Positions 6,354 through 12,708 of a DNA stretch of 12,708 nucleotides are shown one piece after another. A model generated the notes under the pieces. The model searched no databases. It was given only the letters and a program-made list of their open reading frames with translations, and was not told where the DNA came from. The stretch comes from Candidatus Peregrinibacteria bacterium (GTDB lineage Bacteria > Patescibacteriota > Gracilibacteria > UM-FILTER-43-11). The stretch lies in contig JAFGNE010000076.1 in assembly GCA_016927155.1 (NCBI GenBank), forward strand, positions 1 through 12,708, written 5' to 3'. Both the position numbers and the translations under genes were made by a program. Positions within the stretch are counted from its first letter, which is position 1, and each line of letters begins with the position of its first letter.

Positions 6354-6800
6354 ATGAAAATCATTACCAAAAACAAGAAGGCTTACTTTGATTATGAGGT
6401 TTTGGAAGAATTTAAAACCGGCATCGTCCTCACCGGGCCGGAAGTGAAATCCGTGCGTGACGGGCATATTGACCTTAAAGGCGCCTTTGTTTCCATTCTG
6501 GGTGACGAAGTTTTTCTGAAAAACGCGAACATTGTTAAATACCCCTGCGACACCACGGGCAAACATGAGTCTTTCCGCGAAAGGAAATTGCTTTTAACCA
6601 AGCGGGAAATCGCGAAAATCACCAAACACCTGAACACCGCCGGTACGACAATTGTTCCTCTTGCGGTTGGCCTTGAAAAGTGTTATATTAAATTTCTTAT
6701 TGGCGTAGCCCGCGGTAAAAAACAGTACGATAAGCGGCAAAGTATTAAAGAAAAAGACGTAAAACGCCGCATTGACCGCGCCATCAGGAAACATTTCTAA
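6354..6800 (+). CDS. smpB: SsrA-binding protein SmpB
   Basis: A 148-residue protein matching SmpB along its whole length. It opens with MKIITKNKKAYFDYEVLE, followed by GIVLTGPEVKSVR (23-35) and the LKGAFVSI strand. It ends with GVARGKKQYDKRQSIKEKD (118-136) and a basic helix. SmpB binds tmRNA and places it in the A site of stalled ribosomes, allowing trans-translation and rescue. The basic tail occupies the mRNA channel. The frame also has an ATG at 6336, but homologs begin at MKI and the predicted -10 box overlaps the upstream option, so 6354 is preferred. No ssrA gene is visible in this window. The next gene starts 9 bp after its stop. Confidence 0.95.
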   Translation: MKIITKNKKAYFDYEVLEEFKTGIVLTGPEVKSVRDGHIDLKGAFVSILGDEVFLKNANIVKYPCDTTGKHESFRERKLLLTKREIAKITKHLNTAGTTIVPLAVGLEKCYIKFLIGVARGKKQYDKRQSIKEKDVKRRIDRAIRKHF

Positions 6801-6809
6801 TATTATTTT

Positions 6810-7625
6810 ATGACATTTAAAGGCGAAAACAGGCGGAAAAATGACGAAAGCGGCGGCATATTGGTTATTTCGCCGATGCCGAAAAATGTTTTCAGAGACC
6901 ATGAAATCCAATCGACCGCCGACAGGATACGTGAAATCCTAAGGCAAAATGACATAAGGGTAGTAAAAGCGCATAAAGAACTCCCGAAAAGCGTTTCGGA
7001 AATCCCTGAATCGAGAATGATTATCGAGGGAGCGCCTTTCAGCGTTTATGAGCAACTCCAATGGATTGAACAATTAAAAGACCTGATCCTGGAAATACGC
7101 AAGGCCGGAAAGCCCCTGTTAGGAAGCTGTTTCGGACACCAGTGCATCTGTGCCTCTTTCGGGGCTAAAGTGGAACGCGCGCCTAAGGCCGAATTCGGCA
7201 TCTATAAAGCCAAACTGACTGAAGAAGGTAAAAAAGACCCTTTATTTGAAGGCGTTGACCTGGTCTTTTCCACCATACAAACCCATGGGGACAAAGTTGT
7301 TATCCCGCCGGAAAATCAGGATATCAGGGTCTTGGCTTCTACAGAGGACTGCCCTGTTCAGGCCGTCGCGATCGGCGAAAATATCCGGGCCGTCCAGTTC
7401 CACCCTGAAATGCGACGCTTCCAGATGTCCGCCATCGCGCTTTTAATGGAAGACCGTATTGAACAGGACATTTTCAAGGGGGACCGCAAAGCCATGACTA
7501 ACTTCTTTACCAGCATGATCGAAAAGCACGGCGAGAAATTCCATCCGGATTACCCCAAAGCAAAAAAAACCGGCATACAAATTCTCCGGAATTTCCTCAA
7601 AATGACTGCAAAAAAATCGGCCTGA
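6810..7625 (+). CDS. Class I glutamine amidotransferase (GMP synthase GATase-like)
   Basis: A 271-residue stand-alone GATase1 domain protein. The nucleophile elbow is GSCFGHQ with Cys107, and the triad is completed by His198 and Glu200 in AVQFHPE. SMIIEGA-type strand residues ~69-75, THGDKV (158-163) and the DCPVQAVAIG strand resemble the amidotransferase half of GMP synthases, but no ATP-pyrophosphatase half is attached. Such free-standing proteins release ammonia from glutamine for an unknown partner, or hydrolyse gamma-glutamyl bonds. The C-terminal ~50 residues are a lysine-rich helical extension. It lies 9 bp after smpB and 79 bp before glutamine synthetase on the same strand, suggesting a shared role in glutamine nitrogen flow. 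No Shine-Dalgarno motif is seen. Chemistry is well supported, the biological substrate is not. Confidence 0.85.
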   Translation: MTFKGENRRKNDESGGILVISPMPKNVFRDHEIQSTADRIREILRQNDIRVVKAHKELPKSVSEIPESRMIIEGAPFSVYEQLQWIEQLKDLILEIRKAGKPLLGSCFGHQCICASFGAKVERAPKAEFGIYKAKLTEEGKKDPLFEGVDLVFSTIQTHGDKVVIPPENQDIRVLASTEDCPVQAVAIGENIRAVQFHPEMRRFQMSAIALLMEDRIEQDIFKGDRKAMTNFFTSMIEKHGEKFHPDYPKAKKTGIQILRNFLKMTAKKSA

Positions 7626-7704
7626 CCTGACGCTTTTCCAGCGCCTTACTTTATGCGGAAAATTGTATTAATATAGTAGGCGTATTTATTAAAATCCAAA
7701 ATAT

Positions 7705-9192
7705 ATGGAAAAAAATACCCTCCCCGCGTACGTTACGCCGCGGCTTAAAGATAATCCGAATTTCCTTGAACTCTCTTACGGCGAACTGGAAGAACGGAAC
7801 CTGACTATCAGAAAAGAACGCGCTTCCGGGAAAACACAGGAGCACTTCCGGAAAAAATTCCTGGAGACCCTGGAAAAAGAGCCCGGCATCAAGGCGGTCA
7901 CGGTTTGTTTTTCGGATATGGAAGGGAAACTGCACATGCTGGACTACAACAAAAAATACCTTCTGGATTCTTACGGCAACCTGACGTTTGACGGCTCGTC
8001 CATCCGCGGGTTCACGGCCCAAAAAAGTTCCGACCTGCGCCTGGCCCTCGACTGGTCCACATTCCGCTGGCTCCCCAGCGACATTTTCGGCCACGGCAAG
8101 GTGATCCTTTTCGCGAACGTCTGCAACCAGGACGGCACGCCTTACCATGGGGATTACCGCTCCAATTTGGTCGGATTGGCGGAAAACCTGAAGAAAAAAC
8201 AAGGTTATGTCATTAATGTGGCCCCGGAAATTGAAGGATTTTTACTGGCAGGCGAAAACGCGGAACAGGTTTTTGACGAAAAGACGGGTTTTGAGCTGGC
8301 CAGTAAAGGGGGTTACTTTAACGCGCTGCCACAGGACAGCTTGCGGCAGTTTATCGACCGGCTGGCAGAAGCTACCCGCGCCCTTGCCTTTGAAAATGAA
8401 AAGGACCATCCGGAAGTGGCGCCCTCGCAATTTGAAACCAATTACAAATACACCGATGTGGTGGAAGCTTCAGACCAGATCCTGCTTTATAAGGTGCTGG
8501 CGCGCCAGATTGCCAAGAATTTTGGTTCCACCGCCTGTTTTTTGCCCAAGCCCATCATGAAAATCAACGGCAGCGGGATGCACACGAACATCTCCCTCAG
8601 TAAAAACGGAAAAAACCTGTTTTACGACAAAAACGGCAAATACCATTTTTCCAGAAATGGACATGATTTCCTGACGGGTATCTTATATTTTGCCAACGAC
8701 CTTTGCCTGGCGATCAACTCCAGCGTTAACGCATACCGCAGGCTGGATCCCCGTTTTGAGGCGCCGAACGAAATCAAGGTGAGCCCTTCGGACAGGGGAG
8801 CCATGATCCGCATCCCCATCGGCAACGAGAAATCAGCCCGTATTGAGGTGCGCACCGTGGCGCCGGACGCCAACCCTTACCTTTGTTATTTCCTGCTCAT
8901 CAAGGCGGGGCTTAAGGGCATGAACGCCAAAGCGCCGGAAAAGAAAACCTATTACGGCCTTTACGACAAACCTGTGAAAAAACTTCCCGGCCATATTTAT
9001 GAAGCGATCGCGGCCTTTAAAAAAAGCGATTTTATCGCCAAAACCCTCGGAGAGGAAAACCGCGACAAATTTTTAGCCCTGAAAGAGGCGGCGGCCGGGC
9101 GCTGCGCCCGTGAACTGGGCACGCGCGTGAAAGCGGGCGAAGTGTGGTACCACCACGAGGTCACCAACCAGGTTTTGTGGAATAAGTTCTGA
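7705..9192 (+). CDS. glnA: Glutamine synthetase
   Basis: A 495-residue enzyme that makes glutamine from glutamate, ammonia and ATP. The active-site set is intact: DGSS with Asp96 (ammonium site), PEIEG with Glu175 and Glu177, PEVAPSQFE with Glu237 and Glu244, NGSGMH with His293, YRRL with an arginine near 345, RFEAP with Glu352, DRGAMIRIP with Arg364 and Arg369, and IEVR with Glu381 and Arg383. The ammonium-site residues support a true synthetase over a gamma-glutamyl-polyamine ligase. An N-terminal extension of roughly 50 residues precedes the beta-grasp domain. The adenylylation-loop region reads GLYDKP (Tyr420), close to the regulatory NLYDLP of other type I enzymes. The 79-bp upstream gap is AT-rich with several -10-like hexamers (such as TATAGT at 7672-7677) but no clear -35 box. 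recR follows after 17 bp. Confidence 0.93.
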   Translation: MEKNTLPAYVTPRLKDNPNFLELSYGELEERNLTIRKERASGKTQEHFRKKFLETLEKEPGIKAVTVCFSDMEGKLHMLDYNKKYLLDSYGNLTFDGSSIRGFTAQKSSDLRLALDWSTFRWLPSDIFGHGKVILFANVCNQDGTPYHGDYRSNLVGLAENLKKKQGYVINVAPEIEGFLLAGENAEQVFDEKTGFELASKGGYFNALPQDSLRQFIDRLAEATRALAFENEKDHPEVAPSQFETNYKYTDVVEASDQILLYKVLARQIAKNFGSTACFLPKPIMKINGSGMHTNISLSKNGKNLFYDKNGKYHFSRNGHDFLTGILYFANDLCLAINSSVNAYRRLDPRFEAPNEIKVSPSDRGAMIRIPIGNEKSARIEVRTVAPDANPYLCYFLLIKAGLKGMNAKAPEKKTYYGLYDKPVKKLPGHIYEAIAAFKKSDFIAKTLGEENRDKFLALKEAAAGRCARELGTRVKAGEVWYHHEVTNQVLWNKF

Positions 9193-9209
9193 TTTGGTAC
9201 CATGGGGGC

Positions 9210-9809
9210 ATGAAAGCCATCCCCGAGAACATCGCAAAGGCCATTGAAGAATTCCAGAAGCTTCCCGGTATAGGGCAAAAAACAGCCGAAAGGCTGGTGT
9301 TCCACCTGCTCCGCAAGCCCGAAGCCGACCTGGGGCAATTCGGCAAAGCGGTATCCAGCCTAAAAGAGGGGATAAGATACTGCGATGTTTGCAAAAATCT
9401 GACTACGGAAAAGGTGTGCGGGGTTTGCGCGGACAGTTCCCGCGACCCTTCGGTTATCTGTGTGGTGGAAGACCCACTCGACCTTATCGCCCTGGAAAAA
9501 GCCAACGAATACCAAGGCGTTTACCACGTGCTCCACGGCGTGATTTCACCGATGGAAGGCGTGGGGCCGGACGAACTGGCTATTGCGGAACTGATTGACC
9601 GCCTTGAAAAAGGCGGGGTGAAAGAAGTGATCATCGCCCTTAACCCCTCCATGGAAGGGGAAGCGACAGCGGCTTATCTGATGAAATACATAAAACCCCT
9701 GAACATCAAAGTCACCCGCATCGCGCGCGGCATCCCCGTGGGCGGCGACCTTGAATACGCCGACAGCCAAACGCTCAAAAGGGCACTGTTGGGAAGGATG
9801 GAATATTAA
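9210..9809 (+). CDS. recR: Recombination mediator RecR
   Basis: A 199-residue protein of standard RecR length. It contains the helix-hairpin-helix LPGIGQKTAERL (18-29), a C4 zinc finger with Cys58, Cys61, Cys70 and Cys73, a Toprim domain starting VICVVEDPLDLIALE (82-96), and the C-terminal GIPVGGDLEYADSQTL region. RecR forms a ring-shaped clamp that, with RecO (and RecF), loads RecA onto SSB-coated single-stranded DNA. It usually sits next to dnaX, but here it follows glutamine synthetase by 17 bp, suggesting read-through from that gene. GGGGG at 9204-9208 is only one base from the ATG, too close for a normal Shine-Dalgarno. Its TAA stop overlaps the stop of the convergent VanW gene. Confidence 0.95.
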   Translation: MKAIPENIAKAIEEFQKLPGIGQKTAERLVFHLLRKPEADLGQFGKAVSSLKEGIRYCDVCKNLTTEKVCGVCADSSRDPSVICVVEDPLDLIALEKANEYQGVYHVLHGVISPMEGVGPDELAIAELIDRLEKGGVKEVIIALNPSMEGEATAAYLMKYIKPLNIKVTRIARGIPVGGDLEYADSQTLKRALLGRMEY

Positions 9810-11068
9810 TAGCCGTTTTCCAAAGTGCCTTCGCCCGGAACCTGACCTGAGGAAGAAGCGCCGACAGCCACAAAATCCGGCCGCGGTTCGTATTTGCTGA
9901 ATATGGTTTCCAGGAATGATTTTCCGTCCGGTGTGTTGTACAACACCTGCCTGTACCAGGTGGCGCTGAGGCCCGGGACCGCATGGCCCAAAACCTGCAC
10001 CTCGCCGGGGGCGAGTTTTTGGGTGTATTCCGTTTTTTTAGGAGGAGGCTCCTTGTAATTGGAATAATAAGGGCCGATCATGTACACATGACGTGCATCC
10101 CGGGTACCGTAAAAATTGTAATAAGCCTTGTTGCCGATCGTAAAAGCCTGCATCAGGATATGGGCAGGGGAATCGTTGACGAATTTAAGATCGGGGCTTG
10201 GCGGATAAACGGTGGCGTCCAGGCCGGCAGGCGAATAATAATGCACCGCGTAAGAATGGTTCCGCCTTTCCTTAACGGGAAACCCTCCGGCCAAAACCGC
10301 ACGGTACGCCGTGGAAGAGACCTGACAAAGCCCTCCGCCGAATTCGGGGACGGTGCGGTCGCCCTTAATCACCAGCTCTTTCTTGTAGCCGTAACGGTCA
10401 TCCACAGGCCCCAGGACATTGCCGAAAGAAAATTCTTCCCCGGGAAGCACAATATGGCCGTCAAACCGAGAGAGGCCAACATGGATATTATTGATGCGGC
10501 TAGACGAGGATCCGGAAAAATCAGTTTCACCGGAAGAATACAATTCCTTAATCCCCATCTCCTTCAGCTTGTCGCTTAAAACCGTAACCGCAGGTTCGGT
10601 ACGCGCAAGGGGCAATGAAACGAAAGTGACGCCATGTTCAATGGCATATTTCAGCATGGAGGCGGCTTTTTCGGAATCAAGCGACCGGCCATAAAAGCCG
10701 TTGCCTTCAAAGACCACTTTATTTTCCTCATCCAGGCGGATGGCCACATCCTCTTTTTCGCGGAAAACCTGAGGGGCGATTTTTTCCTCCATGTAGGTTT
10801 TAAGCTTCATCAAATCAACGCCGGGGAACACGTCTTTTGTAAGGTAAGGCTCAACCTGTTCCATCTCATCCGGCTGAATTTTAACGTCCAGCCCCCTAAA
10901 AACAGCCTTAGGGTATTCGGAAATGACATCCAGGTAACGGGGGTTCACGTCCCAAATCGCCCAATCCGTTTTAAGCGTTATCTTGTTCGGCACGTCAAAA
11001 GCCAGCGCCGGAGCCAAGGGCAGAGAGAGAAAAACAAGCGCGGCAATGATCTTAAAAATCCATCTCAT
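9806..11068 (-). CDS. Exported VanW-domain protein with PG-binding-like and G5-like regions
   Basis: A 420-residue secreted protein. Residues 1-23 are a signal peptide (Arg/Lys start, hydrophobic core, APALA cleavage site). Residues ~45-175 resemble the peptidoglycan-binding-4 type domain common in VanW and YkuD proteins. The VanW domain spans ~183-320: GSSSSRINNI, LPGEEFSFGNVLG, GGGLCQVSSTAYRAVL with Cys248, and ERRNHSYAVHYYSPAG with His271. Residues ~345-403 look like a G5 domain ending in FVAVG. The Cys-His pair suggests an active site, but the biochemical role of VanW is unsettled. The start chosen is ATG 11068, which overlaps the YtxH stop in an ATGA arrangement. A start at 11101 would add 11 residues before the signal peptide. 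It likely acts at the cell envelope. Confidence 0.88.
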   Translation of the reverse strand: MRWIFKIIAALVFLSLPLAPALAFDVPNKITLKTDWAIWDVNPRYLDVISEYPKAVFRGLDVKIQPDEMEQVEPYLTKDVFPGVDLMKLKTYMEEKIAPQVFREKEDVAIRLDEENKVVFEGNGFYGRSLDSEKAASMLKYAIEHGVTFVSLPLARTEPAVTVLSDKLKEMGIKELYSSGETDFSGSSSSRINNIHVGLSRFDGHIVLPGEEFSFGNVLGPVDDRYGYKKELVIKGDRTVPEFGGGLCQVSSTAYRAVLAGGFPVKERRNHSYAVHYYSPAGLDATVYPPSPDLKFVNDSPAHILMQAFTIGNKAYYNFYGTRDARHVYMIGPYYSNYKEPPPKKTEYTQKLAPGEVQVLGHAVPGLSATWYRQVLYNTPDGKSFLETIFSKYEPRPDFVAVGASSSGQVPGEGTLENGY

Positions 11069-11310
11069 TTCTTTTTCCGTGTGAGAAGCCTGATGAGCCA
11101 TTTCTTGAAAAAGCCGATTTTCTGGCCTTCTTTCAGGTAAGCCTTTCCTTCCAGAAACATCTCGAGTGATTTTTCCCGGAGATACTGGCGCGTTTCGCTT
11201 CCTTTTTTAGGGGCCAGCGTCAGCCCTAAAATGGAGCCGATGGCGCCGCCCACCACCACGCCCGTCAAAATCCTGAACAATGATTTTGTTATTTTTTTAT
11301 CTTTTAACAT
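11065..11310 (-). CDS. YtxH-type small membrane protein
   Basis: An 81-residue protein with a single glycine-rich hydrophobic segment (GVVVGGAIGSILGLTLAP, 17-34) followed by KKGSETRQYLREKS, the pattern of YtxH-domain (general stress / gas-vesicle-like) proteins, and a highly basic C-terminus ending in RKKK. It is probably membrane-anchored with a cytoplasmic tail. The role of the family is not well defined. It is translationally coupled to the VanW gene by a 4-bp ATGA overlap, and a good promoter lies directly upstream. It may also be read from the mutase gene 50 bp upstream. Confidence 0.8.
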   Translation of the reverse strand: MLKDKKITKSLFRILTGVVVGGAIGSILGLTLAPKKGSETRQYLREKSLEMFLEGKAYLKEGQKIGFFKKWLIRLLTRKKK

Positions 11311-11336
11311 GGATTAAGGTTATTGGCCTTATGTCC

Positions 11337-11364
11337 ATTATAAAGGGAGGGGATTATAAATCAA
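11337..11364 (-). promoter_or_regulatory. Promoter of the ytxH-vanW pair, overlapping the mutase stop codon
   Basis: On the minus strand TTGATT (11364-11359) and a perfect TATAAT (11342-11337) are separated by 16 bp, predicting a start near 11330 and a leader of about 20 nt. The -35 box contains the TGA stop of the mutase gene. A second TATAAT lies at 11358-11353, so TATAATCC-like sequence occurs twice in 22 bp. Confidence 0.6.
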
Positions 11365-12708
11365 GCCTCCCAGCGTATTTCGGGATACGCTTTAAGGTGC
11401 CCCAAAACAATGGCCTTGATTTCTTCCAGATGTTTTTGGGTTTGTGCCTCCATGGTAACGGAAAGACAGGGACTGGTGTTGCTCACGCGGATTCCCGCCC
11501 ACCCCCCATGGCCGAAATCAAGGCGGATACCGTCTAGGGTGGTATTGGGATATTTATCGCGGAAGTGGTCCTGGACCTTTTCCAGCACTTCGAATTTCGC
11601 TTCATCATCGCAGTAAGGCCTCATCTCCGGCTCGGAATAAGTTTTGGGGAATTCCTCAAAAAGTGCGGAAACAGGCTTATCGGATTTGGTGGCGATCATG
11701 AGGATCCGGCAGGCGGTAACCAGGGCATCATCATACGGATAATAATTTTCCGGCAAAAAGAAATGCCCGGACTGTTCGCCGCCGACGACCGCGTCATTTT
11801 CGTGCATGGCGGCTTCCACAAAAGAATGGCCTACTTTGCACATCACGGGCCTGCCGCCCCACTGCTTCACCAGCTCGAACAGGGTCTGGGAATTGGAAAC
11901 AGTGAACACCGCGGCGCGCCCTTTGTGCCGGCTGAGAGCGTCTTTGGCCAGAAGCATCAGGGTCTTGTCCGCGTTTATAAATTCGCCTTTTTCCGTCACC
12001 AGGCCCACCCTATCACCGTCGCCATCAAAAGCGAAGCCGATATCCGCGCCGATTTCCACCACTTTTTTTTTCAGCGCCTCCAGATTTTTTTCAACAATCG
12101 GGTCGGGTTCATGGTTGGGAAAATTCCCGTCAAGCTCCGTGTAAAGGCCGGTCACCTCATGGCCTAGCGCTTTCAGGATTTGGGGATAATAAGCCCCCGC
12201 CACGCCGTTAGCCGTATCCACGACAATTTTAAGCGGCCGGGGATAGCGGAACATGAAACCGAGTTTCTGGGCATAAGACCCCCTATAATCGCCCGTCTTT
12301 TTTTCGCCCTTGCCCGAAACCAGCTTGCCGTCGCGGATCAGTCCGTGTATCTCCTGCAGGTCGTCGCCGAAAACCGCGTGGCCCTTTTCCAGGATCAGTT
12401 TAAAACCGTTGTACTGCCTGGGGTTGTGGCTGGCCGTGACATTACAGCCCGCATCGAACTCGCCGACGGTGTTCACGAAATAAAGGAAAGGGGAAGTGGC
12501 AAGCCCAATATCGGCCACGTGGCAACCGGTTTCCGTTAGCCCTTTGATAAACGCCTCTTCAAGCTCGAGCCCATGCGTGCGCCCGTCGCGCCCGACGACC
12601 ACCCACGGATTTTTTTTGCCTGTTGTCTTAACAACATAGGTACCAAATCCTTTGCCGATCAGTTCCGCGCTTTCCGCATTAAGATCCTCCGGATAAACAC
12701 CGCGGATA
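11361..12708 (-). CDS. Phosphomannomutase/phosphoglucomutase, partial at its 5' end
   Basis: The frame is open to the right edge, so the true start lies beyond it. About 448 residues are visible, starting with IRGVYPEDLNAESAELIGKG, the usual opening of this family after a missing ~10 residues. It interconverts the 1- and 6-phosphates of mannose or glucose for sugar-nucleotide and polysaccharide synthesis. In visible numbering the phosphoserine loop is TASHNP with Ser93, the Mg-binding loop DGDGDR is at 228-233, the sugar-specificity loop GEQSGH is at 310-315 (the GExSGH form seen in dual-specificity enzymes), and the phosphate-binding RVSNTSP is at ~407-413. All four domains are present. A GTG at 12602 could be mistaken for the start, but conserved sequence continues upstream of it. 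It is followed by ytxH and vanW on the same strand. Confidence 0.93.
   Translation of the reverse strand, partial: IRGVYPEDLNAESAELIGKGFGTYVVKTTGKKNPWVVVGRDGRTHGLELEEAFIKGLTETGCHVADIGLATSPFLYFVNTVGEFDAGCNVTASHNPRQYNGFKLILEKGHAVFGDDLQEIHGLIRDGKLVSGKGEKKTGDYRGSYAQKLGFMFRYPRPLKIVVDTANGVAGAYYPQILKALGHEVTGLYTELDGNFPNHEPDPIVEKNLEALKKKVVEIGADIGFAFDGDGDRVGLVTEKGEFINADKTLMLLAKDALSRHKGRAAVFTVSNSQTLFELVKQWGGRPVMCKVGHSFVEAAMHENDAVVGGEQSGHFFLPENYYPYDDALVTACRILMIATKSDKPVSALFEEFPKTYSEPEMRPYCDDEAKFEVLEKVQDHFRDKYPNTTLDGIRLDFGHGGWAGIRVSNTSPCLSVTMEAQTQKHLEEIKAIVLGHLKAYPEIRWEA

Noticed and set aside
7631..7643. Small hairpin CGCT-tttcc-AGCG after the amidotransferase gene as a terminator.
   Set aside because: The stem is only 4 bp and no T-run follows.
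11069..11101. Earlier ATG start for the VanW protein at 11101.
   Set aside because: It would put 11 mostly polar residues before a well-formed signal peptide and lengthen the overlap with the YtxH gene. ATG 11068 gives the typical ATGA coupling.
9191..12649. The 11-mer GATTTGGTACC at 9191-9201 and its reverse complement near 12639-12649.
   Set aside because: Many 11-mer pairs are expected by chance in 12.7 kb on two strands, and the second copy lies inside the mutase coding region.
1..12708. CRISPR array, insertion sequence, rRNA, tmRNA or riboswitch.
   Set aside because: Reading both strands I found no regularly spaced repeats, transposase motifs, rRNA-like segments or tmRNA tag sequence, and the intergenic gaps are too short for most riboswitches.

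Overview
The window looks like a bacterial chromosome segment, most likely from a Patescibacteria/CPR-type lineage (for example a Parcubacteria relative). This is inferred from gene content and style, not from a marker gene: tight packing with several overlapping genes, almost no Shine-Dalgarno sequences before the starts, very short predicted leaders, a stand-alone Bro-N gene, a YtxH-VanW surface pair and a single phosphomannomutase/phosphoglucomutase. Most of the window is moderately GC-rich. The first ~1.1 kb is clearly AT-richer and reads as an accessory segment.

Layout. (1) 1-1127, AT-rich: the start of a small basic protein on the minus strand (runs off the left edge), diverging from a LexA/UmuD-like self-cleaving repressor (222-860). 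Both predicted -35 boxes sit in one inverted repeat. A 267-bp intergenic stretch rich in inverted repeats follows. (2) 1128-1976: a Bro-N (phage antirepressor-like) protein whose last codons overlap the end of a convergent P-type cation ATPase (1948-4689, minus). (3) 4690-6326: a divergent promoter region, a complete tRNA-Ser(CGA) with encoded CCA, and 14 bp later an MFS transporter. (4) 6354-9809, plus strand: smpB, a class I glutamine amidotransferase, glutamine synthetase and recR, closely packed. (5) 9806-12708, minus strand: a probable operon running from a phosphomannomutase/phosphoglucomutase (start beyond the right edge) through a YtxH membrane protein to an exported VanW-domain protein. 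The recR and vanW stop codons overlap.

How the genes relate. Housekeeping functions (trans-translation, recombinational repair, glutamine synthesis, hexose-phosphate interconversion, serine tRNA) are mixed with envelope and transport genes. The amidotransferase and glutamine synthetase are adjacent and co-directional, so one would consume what the other makes. The mutase may feed sugar-nucleotide synthesis for the envelope where the VanW and YtxH proteins act. The left end combines a LexA-like repressor, a divergent small gene and an antirepressor-like gene, which resembles a remnant phage or mobile-element switch next to core genes.

The best candidates for something new are the divergent operator of the LexA-like gene, the repeat cluster at 948-1067, a tRNA-Ser promoter placed so that transcription should begin at or next to the mature tRNA 5' end, and a P-type ATPase with an unusual ion-site residue pattern. 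No CRISPR array, insertion sequence, rRNA or clear rho-independent terminator was seen.
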